Source: Linepithema humile | Taxonomy: Eukaryota; Arthropoda; Insecta; Hymenoptera; Formicidae | Assembly (NCBI RefSeq): GCF_040581485.1 | Contig: NC_090134.1 | Location: 13,197,501 to 13,261,500, forward strand | Direction of reading: 5' to 3' | DNA length: 64,000 bases | In this document: piece by piece, positions 42,791 through 55,869 of the stretch | Layout: each line of letters opens with the position of its first letter | Numbering within the stretch: position 1 is the stretch's first letter | Program-made: the position numbers and the translations under genes | The notes under the pieces: generated by a model | Seen by the model: only the letters and a program-made list of their open reading frames with translations | Told to the model about the DNA's origin: nothing | Databases searched by the model: none

Positions 42791-43945
42791 GAAGTATTGA
42801 AATAAAAAAAATGCATCTTATAGGGGATAAACAATGCATTCATGATTTCTGATCAAAATTTCAAGATAATATTAATCTTTTTTACAAAAAAAATATCAAA
42901 AATCGCGAAAAAACCCATTTTTTATATATCAAACCTCAGTTATTAGGAAAACCTGACGTGCTAATAAAATTTCCCTACGAAAAAATACTATTGACGTGAC
43001 GAAAAAATCATACGTAACTATATAAAAAACTATCGTCATTCTATAGTTGCATGTAGTTTTTTCATCGCGCCTGTAATCTTTTTTCTTAAGGGTTGGTTTG
43101 CGGCATCGTTTTCGACATCCAAAAATCTATAAGAAACGCCTTGTTTGATTTAAAATAATTTAAAAAATTTTTTTTGTAAACTAGTGTTATTTTTATAACA
43201 TTTCTGTGTATATAATATAATGTGTATATATAAATTTTTTTTATTTCGTACAAGCATTTGTTGATATTCTGTAATCTTATAATAAATCCTATAATAATCT
43301 TATAATAAATCTTATAATAAATATTGCGAAATATCAGCGATATAGTCAAAGATTATTCTCTGCTTCAGTTTGTGTCTTATTTAAATAAGAATTCTTTGAA
43401 AACAAATTAGGTCAAATCACTTATGAACTTTATGTGTTAAGTATATGTGTAAAGAAAATTTGATTATTATTGAATTTCAATATTTAAATGTAGATCAAAT
43501 ATAATGTAACTTTACTAAATATGTATGTTAAGGAATATCCTGCCGATATAAAAAATACATTGAATTATAAAAAATATATTAAATTATAAATCCTGAATAT
43601 TCTACTTTCATAGTAATTTATACTTTTGTTTTTTCTTCTTTGTTAAAGAAAGCTTGTTAAGTTTATTTATATATATTTTATCTGTTAATTAAATGCCAAA
43701 AATTTTACATTTATTTTATAACACATATTTTATTTAAAATGGCATGTTTTATATTTGCACATGTTACATTATTTTTCTTAATTTTATATTATTCAATTTT
43801 TACAATATTTTATACATTATAATTATGTAATTATTTTTTACATTATAAATCTACTTCAAGTTATTATATATTAAATCGCAGTTACAAGAAAATGGGAAAA
43901 ATAAAGTTTTAATATCATCCGTGTTTTATGAAACAGTTTTTATTT
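42791..43945. other. AT-rich spacer, no gene seen
   Basis: Short repeats of a CTTATAATAAAT motif near 43280-43320. Otherwise featureless. Confidence 0.4.
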
Positions 43946-43949
43946 ACTG

Positions 43950-44145
43950 CCGTCAAAATCGCCAATTTACCATTAAATTACACATTGTCGTCAAAATAAT
44001 CATTACATTGATAAAGTTATTTTGACGACTGTCGTCAAAGTATACGATCGACTGAAAAAACTTTGACGACTGTCGTCAAAATAGCCAGAAGTCGTCAAAA
44101 TAGCTAATTCGTACTAAAAATTGTCGTCAAAGTAGCCGATTGACA
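43950..44145. repeat. cluster of GTCGTCAAA motifs
   Basis: At least seven direct or inverted copies of GTCGTCAAA occur in 200 bases, two of them as TTTGACGACTGTCGTCAAA palindromes at about 44022 and 44062. The surrounding sequence is AT-rich and not repeated. Function unknown. Confidence 0.75.
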
Positions 44146-44549
44146 TACATATATGTATATATATATGTGGTATATATTCAATTGTTCATAAGTTATACAT
44201 TCACTAAATTTATTAACAAAACAAACATTTATATTTCCTACATATACATAATTCTTGTCATTTTTCAAAGAACTAGTTATTCTTAAAGATGCATGTATTA
44301 TGTTACCTTGTTTATGCCATAAGTTAAGAATATTATGTTACCTTGTTTACGCAATAATTAATGATGACTTAAATATTAGTATCTATAGTCTTTTTTTTTA
44401 CTGTAAATAAGCAAACTCTTCCAGCAATATAATTTAAAACAATAATATTGAATCCTATTTTTACTATACCATACTATACATATACATAGTATTACATACG
44501 TAAAACTAACTTATTTGTAAAAATTATATACATATATATATATATATAT

Positions 44550-45088
44550 TGTTGTGTGTCGAAAGACCACAACGTAATAATTATAGATTAATTAGGCAAT
44601 AACAATAATAAACATTTAGAAGGCCATTAATCGAGGCCACTTCTCGAGAATCCTGTGACAAAAGTTATTTAATTATTAAACAATTAGGCGCTGACGCGAG
44701 CACTCGTTCTTAGAAGCCCGAGTGTCACTTGCGTCTAAAGTAGGTTAAACAGATCAGCATTTTGGTAACACAATGGATCGATATAGTTCAAGTCTCATTG
44801 TGTTCCGAATACTGATCCGTATAAATTAAGGCGGCACACAAGGCGCCGCGGGTTTTTATCAGCAAAGTTCCGGACGAAGCACGACACGTCGCGTACACGC
44901 GTAACCACGGTAGTACGGTCGCCGAATAAGTGAGGTGACAAGTGTAATAAGAAGATACCAAATAAAAACTATTATATATATATATTCAGAAGTGCTTAAT
45001 TATTCTACACTCTTCGAGTCAAAGCCCCCTTGACCAGCACGGCGAATCCCGAATCTATACGCAGCGCCTACCGCTACCATAGTAGGCG

Positions 45089-45093
<5 letters not shown>
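44550..45093 (+). mobile_element. solo LTR of the provirus-2 family
   Basis: 544 bases, TGTTG...CAACA, with ATAT on both sides as target duplication inside a TA-rich tract. It matches the provirus 2 LTRs with several scattered changes and a short AT expansion near 44970-44985, so it is older. Left by recombination between two LTRs. Confidence 0.93.
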
Positions 45094-45129
<36 letters not shown>

Positions 45130-45479
45130 GTGCTATAAATATATATATAGCACAAAAATTAATATAAAATATATAAATAAAAATTGTAGTAGTGGTGTTC
45201 TACTAACCAACATCTCTCAAACATAACCTTATTTATGATATATATAGAAAGATGACCTGCATATGATATAATAATTTTAGATTTTAATAATTATCTGTCA
45301 ATTTAATAGTTCCTGACGCCTTATATTATCGCTTATGCGCCTTTTTCCGTTTTTTAAGGGAGAATCACAGCACAAAACTCACACTTCACTGCTTGCGTTA
45401 ATCTCAATGTTCACCGATCTACGACATTAGAATTTTATTCGAGTTGTCGATCCGAGAAAGGTTAGGTAATCAAAAAGCG

Positions 45480-46374
45480 GTAATCCTATACAGTGATGGG
45501 AGAAAGTTCCGTAACGATCAAATATCTTGGAAAATAATGATTATGGAAGAAAATATTTAATACAAAAGTTTTAATATATTAAGTGGTTTATTATAAGGTT
45601 ATATTGAAATGACCTTCATGTGATCTTGAAGGACACCGCGAAGGTCAACTTTGAAATCTTAAATAGAAACTCCTATTTTCTATTACATATTCTTAAAGCT
45701 GGTGTCAAGACGTTTCCGAAACACTATAATGAAGTTATTTTTTATTAAATACTTTTCGAGTTATGAGGCTTGAAAGTTACAGCATTTTGACATAAAATAC
45801 AAAATATCTTGTAAAACATTTAATTTTCAGGAATCTTACCTTAATACTTTTATGCATAAAATAATGAGACGAATCAATTGATATAAAGAAAACACATTGT
45901 TGCTTTTAAGAAAAAATGTGTAATTTGCAACATGCAGCTGCATATTTTTTTTTAAAAGCAACAATGTGTTTTCTTTATATTAATTGATTCGTCTCATTAT
46001 TTTATGCATAAAAGTATTAAAGTAAGATTCCCAAAAATTGAATGTTTTACAAGATATTTTGTATTTTATGTCAAAATACTGTAATTTACAAGCCTCATAA
46101 CTCGAAAAGTACTTAATGAAAAATAACTTCATTATAATGTTTTGAAAAGCTCTTGACACCAGCTATTAGATTTTGGAATCAAAAATAGGGATTTCCATTA
46201 AAAAAAATAACTCTGACCTTCAAATAACCTTGAAAATTGACTTCAAGGTCAAAGTCACTAACACAAATAGGTGACCCCCATTGTGCTGAACAACTTTTGT
46301 TTGAACCATTTTTCTGTATTTGGCTTACTTACGGAGTTATTTGCGTGGATGGATTAAAATGGCCCACCCTGTAT
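45480..46374. mobile_element. foldback/MITE element 3, related to element 2
   Basis: Inverted arms around a centre near 45935 share long blocks with the 17.1-kb palindrome, such as the TTATGAGGCTTG and ATTTTGACATAAAATACAAA segments. The right end is CACCCTGTA; the left end is degraded. It carries AAGGTCA-type motifs in the outer arms. It is inserted into a Crypton-like fragment. Confidence 0.75.
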
Positions 46375-47070
46375 AATCCTTGTTACTTCGTCCTCCCTCA
46401 TTACTGAAAATACTGTTTTTGCTAATGTTTTATTTGCCAAATGGTGTATTCTGCGAGTTATTTTTCTGCCCATAATTATGATGCACTTATTTTTGCTTAA
46501 ATCTTTTTTAAGGCACTTTCGAGAATGATGTCGTATAGTTTGTTTTGTAAAAAAACCTTTACATTTTCCACATGCTATAAAATCTGTAGCAGACTTATTA
46601 TATTTTTCGTTAGGACGTCTGCATACGATAAGTTTTCCATTGTTAACTTCTGAGTTTGTGTTAAATTTGAAATTACCTTTTTTTCGAATAATATCTATTA
46701 TTTTTCTTCTTTCCGGATTGCCTTTAGATAACATGGCAAACTTTTTAACTTCAGACTCATTGCGGTGTACAGTTTCGAAGTGGCGCGGAAGTTGTGTTTG
46801 TAATTTCGAACAGAAATAACAGTAGTTTTGTTTTAGCGCTTTTGTATTAGACTTTTCTACACACATATCTTTATCGTTGCATGCAGATATAATATTTCCT
46901 GTCGAGATATCTACACTTGATACTGAAGACACAGTTGTATTTAAAACTACTTTTTTTCTGTTGTAATTTTTTGTTGTAATTATATTCCAGTGAACGTAGT
47001 TCACCTTCGGATGGCAAATACTCCGATTCACTGCTATTTTTCTTGTCAACGTTATCTAAGATATAAAAGT
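46375..47070 (-). pseudogene. Crypton-like recombinase fragment, N-terminal half
   Basis: Minus-strand frame, open from about 47049 to the foldback at 46374, parallel to the 37.2-37.9 kb exon: the same CYFC...H...H finger, a GNPERRKII segment, an FIACGKCKGFF...HHSRKC finger and an MREDEVTRII segment. Here the join that is frameshifted in the other copy at 37761-37770 is intact. The recombinase core is cut away by the foldback. Start codon usage is uncertain because the first in-frame residues precede an intron-like junction near 47060. Confidence 0.72.
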
Positions 47071-47238
47071 ATATTAAGTGAATACATACAACTGGGGATA
47101 ACATATAGCAGTAATGTCCTTGATCTGGATGCACTTATAATAGCAAAAATATTAATATTTACTTATATTTTTATCGTTCTTTCAAAATTTTTGAAATATA
47201 ATATTGTAAATGTGTTACAAAAATTTTACAAGAAACTA

Positions 47239-47575
47239 TACAGGGTGAGTCATTAAATGTTAGCTCCTTAAATAAATCTTAAAATACTTGCTATATGAAA
47301 AAATTGTTCTACAAAAGTTGCATACCCTATCCGGTATAATATTTTTTTACTCAGCGTTGGATACTTTATCGAAATCCAGAAAGGAATGTTGGGCATTCCA
47401 TTACAAAAATCGAAGGCGACCTTCGTATCTTTCGATAAAAAGCAAAGTAGCAAAAAAATGACTATTGTACTATATGTATTTTTGATACCATGCAACTTTT
47501 GTTTGAACAAGTTTTTCATATAGCAAGTATTTTACGATTTATTTAAAGAGCTAACGTTTGATGATTCACCCTGTA
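47239..47575. mobile_element. MITE with CAGGGTG ends
   Basis: TACAGGGTGAGTCATTAAA at the left is mirrored by a GATTCACCCTGTA end; arms of about 100 bases include a GCTATATGAAAAA segment. TA target duplication. A second half-element starting AGGGTGTCCCATGAA follows at 47580 without a visible partner. Confidence 0.75.
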
Positions 47576-47925
47576 TGATAGGGTGTCCCATGAAAAGTTG
47601 TTGAAACTAATTAGCTATTATTTTTAAATGCATATAGAAAGCAGGAAAAATAAAATACCTTCTAACAGAGGACATTTTGCAGTTTTATCTACATATAAAC
47701 TAAAGACACTATTTTTATCATTAAATAAACGTTTATAAAAAATGTCAAATATCGCTTATTTTAACAATATATATTTTTGAAATGTGCACTGTCAGAATTA
47801 TAACAAAAATAAAGTTATAGTTTTTCTTCCGGAAACTATAACTGAACCTGTAACTTTTGTTACATAAAGTTTTTTATAATTTCCAAAAGCGACTTAATTT
47901 TTCTTACAATTCTGATGGTATGCAC

Positions 47926-49928
47926 TGTGACGTGACGCTTTTCGAGCGCCGTCACAAGGGCGATAGCCCGGCCAAGGGAGCAAAGAGTCCTGGAGTTGCT
48001 CCTCGCGTGGAGAGAGCAACCTGCGAGACTCCACAATCTTTGCGCGTTGTTTGTATTGTCATTCCCGTTTTATGTCGTTAATATCGTTTTTTAAGTTGTA
48101 AGGCGAGACCCCGTGCGGGCGGCGTTGCGTGTTTTGTGCCTCAGGGCGAAGATGCAGCATCGCCAAAAAGACCGGACGCCGGGGTATCATCGACGGGTGT
48201 CACGCGTTAGTGACCCCACAGCAAAAGGTCAGGTACCGCGATTCCGTCGCCTCCGCCATCCAAGCCCTATCTAACTCCGCTCTGGTTTTAGCCAAAATCA
48301 AAGAAGCGCAGAGACACGCAGCAGCGGACCTCGCCCGGCTGCAGACGGCTTCGAGGGCCCCGAAGATGCTGCACTCGGAAGGACCGGAGTATGGCCCGGC
48401 CAGCCTAACCAGTCTCTTCCGGGAACATCGACTCATCGACACGCTAGCGGCCGAAGGATTTGAGGAAACCACAGTGAGCGGGGAGGGGGGGGGGGCGCCC
48501 TGGATAAACTGTGGGCGGTTCTCAGGGGCCCCCCTTTTCGGAAAATCGGCAGGATGCGCAGGAAGGCGACGCGGATTTGGAAAGGACCTACATGCAGAGC
48601 CGAGAAGAGCCACTGTTCGGTGTGCCGCAAGTGCGCGAGGACGACATCCAGGACTCAGCCCGACGACACCGAAGACGCCGAAGACGTCCACTCATTGTAA
48701 GCCGCCTCTCGGGTAGCCGCAGAGTTCCGTCCGGTTATGGCTGGTAGCGTGAGTTTGTTCTATATTTTGTGTCTCTCACACCATTAACCGTAGTTTTGAT
48801 ACCGTGAGCGCTCAATTACGCTCAAGTACCGCATGTCCAGCCGGCTCCGGATATCGCGTAAAAAGTCTCTCCGACTTGCGGGAATTAAGCGCCGACAGTC
48901 TCTTCTCGTTGCCGTTTCGTTTGTCGTCCGTTTTGTTACCGTACCGTTCTTTTGAAGATACCAATTGCTACCGTCGTTCCGTTACCGTTTCTTTTGAAAG
49001 TACCGATTATTACCGTCTTTTGGTCGCGTTATCGCCGTACCGTGGGTGAATGTCCGCGGGCGGATTTTGATTCGGGAACGTTCTCCGCGAGACTGCTGTT
49101 ACCGCAAAGTTAGCGTCTCGGCGAGAAGCGTGAGAGCCCGCGAAAAATAGCCGACCCGCGACATATCATTTCTGGCCGTTAGGCTACCGTCGTTTAAAGT
49201 ATATTTATTTGGCCTTCACCGGCCGTATCGGATGATCAAAATATAAGTCCTTCGTTGGCTGTATATAGTCGGATCAGCGGCGAATTATCGTGATCGCGTT
49301 CTCGAGATTTTATGTAGGCATCGAACTCTATTCTTGTTACCGAATTTATAGGGCGAAGGGCCCTACCATCGTATCAACCTATTTTCGCCGTATCGGCTCC
49401 GGCCGAATAGTTTAAGCATCTTTACCCTTGTAACCAAATCACTGAAATACATCATTGTTAAATTTTAATTATTGAGTTGTCCTTGCGTTAGCCTCTCACT
49501 CCAGATATCTAACGTTAAACAAAAGAACTGCGCCCCTCTGCCATATACTGAGCGGGGAGCGGCCGAGCAATTTTGAGAACTGTTAAAGTTACCGATACCG
49601 CGGTGCGATTACTCGCACCTGGCGCCCATTTCCGGTTACCGTTATCGCGTGAGTTACCTTGTTCCCGAATTTTGTGGAGTACCGCAAGTTACCGAATCGT
49701 GCAGTTATTGCCGATTTCGCGAGTTACCTTGCTCCCGACGAGCGTGGAGTACCGCGAGTTACCGAATCGTGCAGTTACTGCCGATTTCGCGAGTTACCTT
49801 GCTCCCGATGAGCGTGGAGTACCGCAAGTTACCGAATCGAGCATTTATTGCCGATACCGCGAGTTACTGATTTCCATTGGGCGTGCTCCCTCGGATCTGG
49901 CGTGATTCCGAGACTAGTTCACGTCGCA
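47926..49928 (+). mobile_element. giant solo LTR, family L, copy 1 (2.0 kb)
   Basis: Starts TGTGACGTGACG and ends CACGTCGCA, with GCAC repeated on both sides (47922-47925, 49929-49932). The first 33 bases can fold through a TGTGACG/CGTCACA stem. The first 800 bases are GC-rich and hold unconvincing overlapping frames; 49640-49880 is an 80-base tandem repeat with GAGTTACC units. A related unit at 56193-57968 shares the start, the end and a CGCCCCTCTGCCAT motif. No gag, pol or second LTR is seen, so I call it a solo LTR; a non-autonomous element is the alternative. Confidence 0.65.
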
Positions 49929-49992
49929 GCACTTCAAAAATATACACTATTAAAATTAACAAAATTTGACATTTTTTAAATAAATGTTTATT

Positions 49993-50360
49993 TAAGAGGA
50001 TGCTGGAGTTACCGGCCGGACATTATATTTTTTTGAACAAGAATATCTTTTTATTGGTTGCATAGAATTGTAAATCCTTTTGCAGGATTAAAGTGTACAC
50101 AAAAACGGAAATCGGGCTGCTCGACTTTATTTGAAAAAAGAGAATTAATAACAAAATTTGTTTCTATTCATTAATTTCTATTCTGCTCTTAGGATAACAT
50201 ATTGTATAGGGCTATCTATTTTTGTTTTTTATAAAAGTTTAATAGTTTTAAGACGCTAAATAAGAGCAGCCCGAATTGCGGACTGCAGAATAGAATGTTA
50301 TGGAACCATTAAAATTGGGCTGAAAAGTTTAATGTAAAAAATATTCTTGTCCGACTATTT
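49993..50360. mobile_element. end of a TTAA-type element, copy A
   Basis: TTAA then GAGGATGCTGGAGT at 49997, the same start as at 52834. The following ATAGAATTGTAAATCCTTTT block recurs near 55780 and 55950. Internally GGGCTGCTC and GAGCAGCCC-type segments pair. The far end is not identified. Confidence 0.5.
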
Positions 50361-51060
50361 TTACATACGTGTGCGTCCAATATCGGTATAACAGATGAAA
50401 AAATAACAGAAGATTAGTTCCAGGATAATATCAGAGAGGCGCTATACAATAATATGCGAATATATACACGCACCACACATACGCATACACAATACATTCA
50501 TACTTAGATTTGAAAGATGGCAATGAAATTACTTGATAGACGGCGCCAGCTGACGGCAGCCAAAGTATCGAGCAGCGCCTCGCATTTATCAATTCTGCGC
50601 GGGCGCGCTCCCGCCCCATATTTTAAGAATAACACTGTATCCGTTTATCTTTTCTAGAATGTTCTTAAGAGGTGACTTGTTAGAGAGATGTAAATTGAAA
50701 AATTACTCTCTAACGTCGGGTCGAAGGCATAGGTCGCAAAGTGAAATATATAATAGAGAGACAGTCGTGAAGTTCGTCGACAATCAGAACTTGTAAAATT
50801 TGGCGAAGTCAAACTTAGAAAAATTACCAATATCATTATTTAAATTAAACATTAAAGTGTTCAATCAAGTAACAGTGTCGATTCTTTTTTTTTATAAACT
50901 GTCGTTCCTGACAATACAATAACGTTTGCCGGAATAATTGCGAGTATAATAAATAAGGTCAGAAAGGACGTAACAGTCCTCTCGTTTCAAAAATAGTCGT
51001 TGCCAAATATTTTAAAAATTATTATATATTTATTTAAAATATTACAAACTCTAGTAAATA
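50361..51060. other. spacer without recognisable genes
   Basis: Mixed composition; TTCTTAAGAGGTGAC at 50660 resembles but does not match the TTAA-element end. Confidence 0.4.
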
Positions 51061-51069
51061 TCTTACAGA

Positions 51070-51072
51070 TTT

Positions 51073-51116
<44 letters not shown>

Positions 51117-51336
51117 CATCATCGTTACACTCATGTTACACGCATTACACATACGCACAGGAATCGCGTGTGCATGTGTGGTACGTGCAATGTGCATGTA
51201 TGTATGGTAAGTATAAGTAACGATGATATAGCGAGCGAAAGACAGAGAGAGAGAGAAAAGAAAAAAAATCCAAGTGTGAATGTATTGTGCATGCGTATAT
51301 GTGGTGCGTGTAATATAAGTGTAAGTTTCAATGATG

Positions 51337-51374
<38 letters not shown>

Positions 51375-51465
51375 CTAAATGTGAATGTATGTATTGCGTG
51401 TGCGTATGTGTGATGCGTGTAATATGAGTGTAACGATGATGCAGCGAGAGAAGGAGAGAAGTTAT
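51070..51465. repeat. (CT)n/(GA)n microsatellites within an inverted repeat
   Basis: A long CT run (51078-51112), GA runs (51240-51260 and 51340-51371), and three diverged copies, two inverted relative to the first, of a GTTACACTCATGTTACACGC-like segment. All short frames here are products of the repeats. Confidence 0.85.
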
Positions 51466-51542
51466 CTCCGAGAAGAGGACTGGATAATACAACATAAAAA
51501 AGAAAATATTGTGTAAGCTTTTTATGGAATAGTTGCTTACTT

Positions 51543-51947
51543 TGTCAGGAGGAATCACAGGGCGAAATTGTCTAAGAACAGTTGTTAATTAAACAGTCTT
51601 TAATGTCTCTTGAATACAAAAGAGGCACGCGGCATTAATCGAGCATTTACGAACACCGCACAGCGGACAAACGCACGAGAACCGCGTGTCTTAACTAATG
51701 ACCGATAATCGGTCCGAATCGCGAAGAGCAATCAAAGAAAGACAACTTTTACTTTCGGTAGCCGAATATCAAGTGTCGTTCCGCGAGTACGCATTTATTT
51801 CTTCTTCTTCATTATATCTTAAACGCGAGACATCTATTTTCGCGAGCGCGCGTCGCTCCGGATACGCGTTGCTCCGACGGCGCTGACGGCGCAGGTAGCG
51901 CTCTCAGCTGGAGCTGCACAATGTATCGGGTGGCCAGAAAGCTTACA
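51543..51947 (-). repeat. probable 3' LTR of gypsy-like element 3
   Basis: On the minus strand the segment starts TGTAAGCTTTCTGGCC and ends CTCCTGACA, downstream of an integrase C-terminus in the same orientation and after a purine-rich GAGGACGAATGGAAAG stretch. Size (405 bases) and ends fit an LTR. The matching 5' LTR is not in the window, so boundaries are inferred. Confidence 0.55.
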
Positions 51948-52372
51948 GCTCGGCCATACTGACTTTCCATTCGTCCTCGAATGGACACTAAAAATTAATA
52001 CAGTATTATCAATTATAGTTATGATCGGGAAGATCCCGATCCGAATCACACAAAATAACAATATTTATTGTAGCTGTTTAAGTATAATTCTGAGTCCATA
52101 AATTGATCTTATATCTAGCTGAAAATAAACGCATTGCTTATAATATACCTATATTTTTTTCTTTGGGAAACATGAACAGGTGCATGAGCGTAGCTTAAAC
52201 TTACCTTAATTTTATCAACAAACAAGTATAAACTATACCTAATTCCAAATTTTTTTTTTTTTTTTTTTTTTTTTTGAATATTATTAACAACTAACTTGGT
52301 TACAAAACTTAATTCTAACTCTTATGGTTAATGCTTATGAACGAACCGAACGATTGAACTCACGATGCGTGA

Positions 52373-52828
52373 CTAGTTATTAGTATCCGTATATTTTTCA
52401 TCGCTCGGTGGTTTAATCCATGGTTTAAACTTGTCGGGCGACAAGATCGTGTTGTACGGTCTCTGTGTAATATTGAAACCGGAGATGTCCTTCACGACAT
52501 AACGATTCTTGTCGAGGCATTTGGCAATAACATAGGGGCCTTTGTAATTTGGCTTTAGTTTATTATTCTGACCGACTTTCTTTTGAGCATCACGAACTAA
52601 GACATAATCACCTTCGTGATACACTGTAGGTTTCTTATGATGTTTATCATAATACAATTTATTATATTGCCGCAGCTTGTCATTGGCTTGAATAGCTACA
52701 TCACGAACTATGTCACTTTGTTCAATTGAAGTGTTATAAGTTTTTGCGAGTTCTTCTATTAACAACTTCAAATCTCTATCGGAATGCTTTCGTTGATCGA
52801 TACCGAAGAGAATTCTGGAAAACGATGC
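52373..52828 (-). pseudogene. integrase C-terminus of gypsy-like element 3, truncated
   Basis: The frame is open from the TTAA breakpoint at 52830 to TAG near 52373. It starts with a SFSRILFGIDQRKHSD-like segment and runs through helical residues to a YVLVRDAQKK and KLKPNYKGPYVIAKCLDKNRY stretch, the GPY/F-type C-terminal integrase module. Everything upstream (gag, RT, integrase core) is missing, cut by the insertion of a TTAA-type element. Different family from the two proviruses. A T-run of about 26 bases (52251-52276) lies in the 3' region. Confidence 0.75.
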
Positions 52829-52829
52829 T

Positions 52830-55800
52830 TTAAGAGGATGCTGGAGTGGCAGCCGAACTCCGACGCGAAAGCGCCATCATTTCGATGGTACTAAAAATGA
52901 AATGACATTATCGGCATAGCCTACGCCGCGTAGGTCCGTGTGTACGCATTTGTTTGTAGTGGTAACTCACTACACTGACTTGTGGTCTGTGTACGTGTGT
53001 CATCGGAAGTTTGTAAACAAACGATGCTTGTTCTTGTTTTCTCGACTGAAATTTCGTCGCAAGGCTACAATATAATGTCCGAGAAGACATAGGCGTATAC
53101 AAGGTGTCAAATAAATATGAACTAAATACACAAAATAATAAATGAAAAATGTACATATAATACTATATATATCACTGAAGAAAAATGTCATATATACTTT
53201 TCTTATTTTTATCCTTATGTAATAAATACAAAATAACTAATTAATCAATTAATATATATATATATATACACATATATTGAATAAACAGTTATCTTTATTT
53301 TGTATTTTATGTGATAATGACTGAAATAATGAGAGTATATATAATTTTAGTTACATAAAATACAAAATAAAAATAACTATATTCAATATGTATATGTATG
53401 TATTGAATAATTAATTAACTTATTTATTTATTTTGTATTAATTACGTAAGAATAAAAATAGGGAAAGCATATAACATATTTTTTCAATTAGATATATAAT
53501 ATTATACATAAATTTTTCAAATCAAATATTTTATCATATCTAATTTATATCTATTAGACACCGCGTATAAGTCTATTTCGTCTCGTATGTACATCATACA
53601 GCCATACAATAGAATTTCAATTGCGAGAAAAAAGGTTAAATGACCTTATAAATTATCCGATAAAACATAAACAGACTACACGTAGTAAATTACTAACTAA
53701 AAAAAATACGTATTTCTTAAAATCTGCCAGTTTACGAATAAATCGTCTTTAGCTCTCTTTTTTCTAAACTGTCAGCTGACGTTAGATCGCCTCTGACAAT
53801 ATTTATTAAAAATTGTTAGCTGACGTTAGATCGCTTCTGACAATATTTCTTAAAATCTGCCAGTTCACGAATAAATCGTCTTTAGCTCTCTTTTTTCTAA
53901 ACTGTCAGCTGATGTTAGATCGCCTCTGACTATATTTATTAAAAATTGTTAGCTGACGTTAGATCGTCTCTGGTTTTTGTAATTCTAAATTGCCAATCCA
54001 CGAGAAAACCGCCTCTGGCTTGTCTTATTCTGTATTGTCAGTTCACGAGAAAACCGCCTCTAGCTTGTCTTATTCTGTATTGCCAGTCCACGAGAAAACC
54101 GCCTCTAGCTTGTCTTATTCTATATTGCCAGTCCACGAGAAAACCGCCTCTGGCTTGTCTTATTCTTTATTGTAAGATATTTTAATTACGTCATATGCTG
54201 TATATATATAATGTATATTATGTGCTATATTATCTATATTCATATCAAAATATCTTTTTAAAATGACATTATTTTGTATACTCTTTTTACAATAAATGTA
54301 TATGATATATGCCATATTTTTTATTTCTAAAGCATGAAATATAAAGATATTTTTAATTTCTTGTGCCTATCATTTGTAAAAAAATCTTGATAAAAGAAAC
54401 AACATTAATTTTGCGACTTGCAATAATCTGTTTCAATATATGCTTCTTTTAAATACTTACAATTAGCCTTATTTTACGTGATTAACTTGGTATTTAAAAT
54501 ACGTATCAAAATCGAAAATGTATTTCTATTACAGTAGAAAAGAAACATTCTTGTTTTACAACACAGAGAAATGGCAAAATATAATATTGTCTAAAGTATA
54601 GTCCAATAAAAACTGTTAAAATTGAACATTTTATAAAACCACTGTGATTTATGAAAAATCAGAACTATTATTTTAAAAATATAGACATATTTCGACTGTG
54701 TGTTTTAAACTGTACTACACATTCAAAAATCAGAAAATAATTTTATTTCTGCAAAGTTGTGCATAATGTCAGTGGAAAAGTGATTTATTTGTTATTGCAT
54801 ATACATGATATTTTACCATTCTTCTATGGTGTAAGACTACAATGTTTTTTTTTTTACTGAATTAGAAATTAATTTTATATTTTGATGCGTATTTTAGATA
54901 CCAAGGTAAACGCATAAAATAAGACTAATTGTAAGTATTTAAAAAAAGTATATATTGAAACAGATTATTGCAAATAAAAAAATTAATGTTTTTTTTATGA
55001 AGATTTTTTTACAAATGATACATACAAGAAACTAAAAATACCTTTATATTTCATGCTTTATAAATAAGTTATATGACATATACATTTATTATAAAATATA
55101 TACAATATACAAAATGATATTAACTTTTTACATAGATACTTTGATGTGAGTATATATAACATGGAGCATATAATATACATAATATATACACATGAAGCAG
55201 ATAAATAAAAGTATTTTACAGAAATTAGAATATAAATGTATGTAACTAAATAATGTAAATGTTTGCAAAAATGTTGCAAAATTTATGTATAATACATACA
55301 CTTTTTTTATCCTTCAGAGTGCCTTCAATCCATTTTCTTCCGGCCGGGTTTCCTAGCACATAACACACATACACGACTAACACACACATAACTAACTTTA
55401 AAGATTCTGATGTATATGACAGATAGCACTAAGAACTGTATAGCGCCTCTATGCCAAAATCCGGGAACTAATCTGCTGCTCTTTTTAACCTTATTATCGT
55501 CTATATTGCTCGCATCCTTTGCATAATTGTAATTTGCGACGCATTTTAAAATTACATCTCTGAACTCAAATTGAAAGGTTTCTTGTTAATCTTTGATATA
55601 CTCTTTTTCGGCCAGCACACTTGTTTTGCATGTACAAACTGTATAATTTTTATAAAAAATAAATATTTATATGCATCGACAGCTTGTCGGTAAAATTTCC
55701 AAATTTTTTTCTTTTTTTCGTTTTAAAACTAGTGCTTGCCGATGTATTAGAGTGTGTACTTTAACCACATAAAAGGATTTGTAATTCTATTAAAGCAATA

Positions 55801-55869
55801 AAAAATGCCGTGTTAATTACAAAATTGAAACTCGATCGGTAAGAAAGTGTAAATTCAGCATCCTCTTAA
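52830..55869. mobile_element. 3-kb TTAA-bounded element with short inverted ends, copy B
   Basis: TTAA-GAGGATGCTG at the left and CAGCATCCTC-TTAA at the right give 10-base inverted ends and a TTAA duplication, the signature of piggyBac-like elements. Between them there is no transposase. The interior is AT-rich with two kinds of tandem repeat. It interrupts the integrase fragment at 52830. A second GAGGATGCT end begins at 55870, sharing the same TTAA. Confidence 0.5.
53700..54180. repeat. two tandem repeat arrays inside the TTAA element
   Basis: First a longer unit with GTCAGCTGACGTTAGATCGC (two to three copies from 53770 to 53970), then four copies of a 45-base unit with CACGAGAAAACCGCCTCT (53999-54175). 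The 79-codon frame across the second array exists because 45 is a multiple of three. Confidence 0.85.

Noticed and set aside
48129..48747. Overlapping long frames on both strands in the giant LTR
   Set aside because: GC-rich sequence lowers stop frequency; starts are GTG or lie in several frames, and a G-run disrupts the plus frame. A damaged gag-like ORF is possible but not supportable.
51060..51560. Ser/Leu-rich frames around the CT and GA runs
   Set aside because: Generated by microsatellites.
53946..54185. Repetitive 79-codon frame in the TTAA element
   Set aside because: The 45-base unit is a multiple of three, so an open frame is expected without coding.
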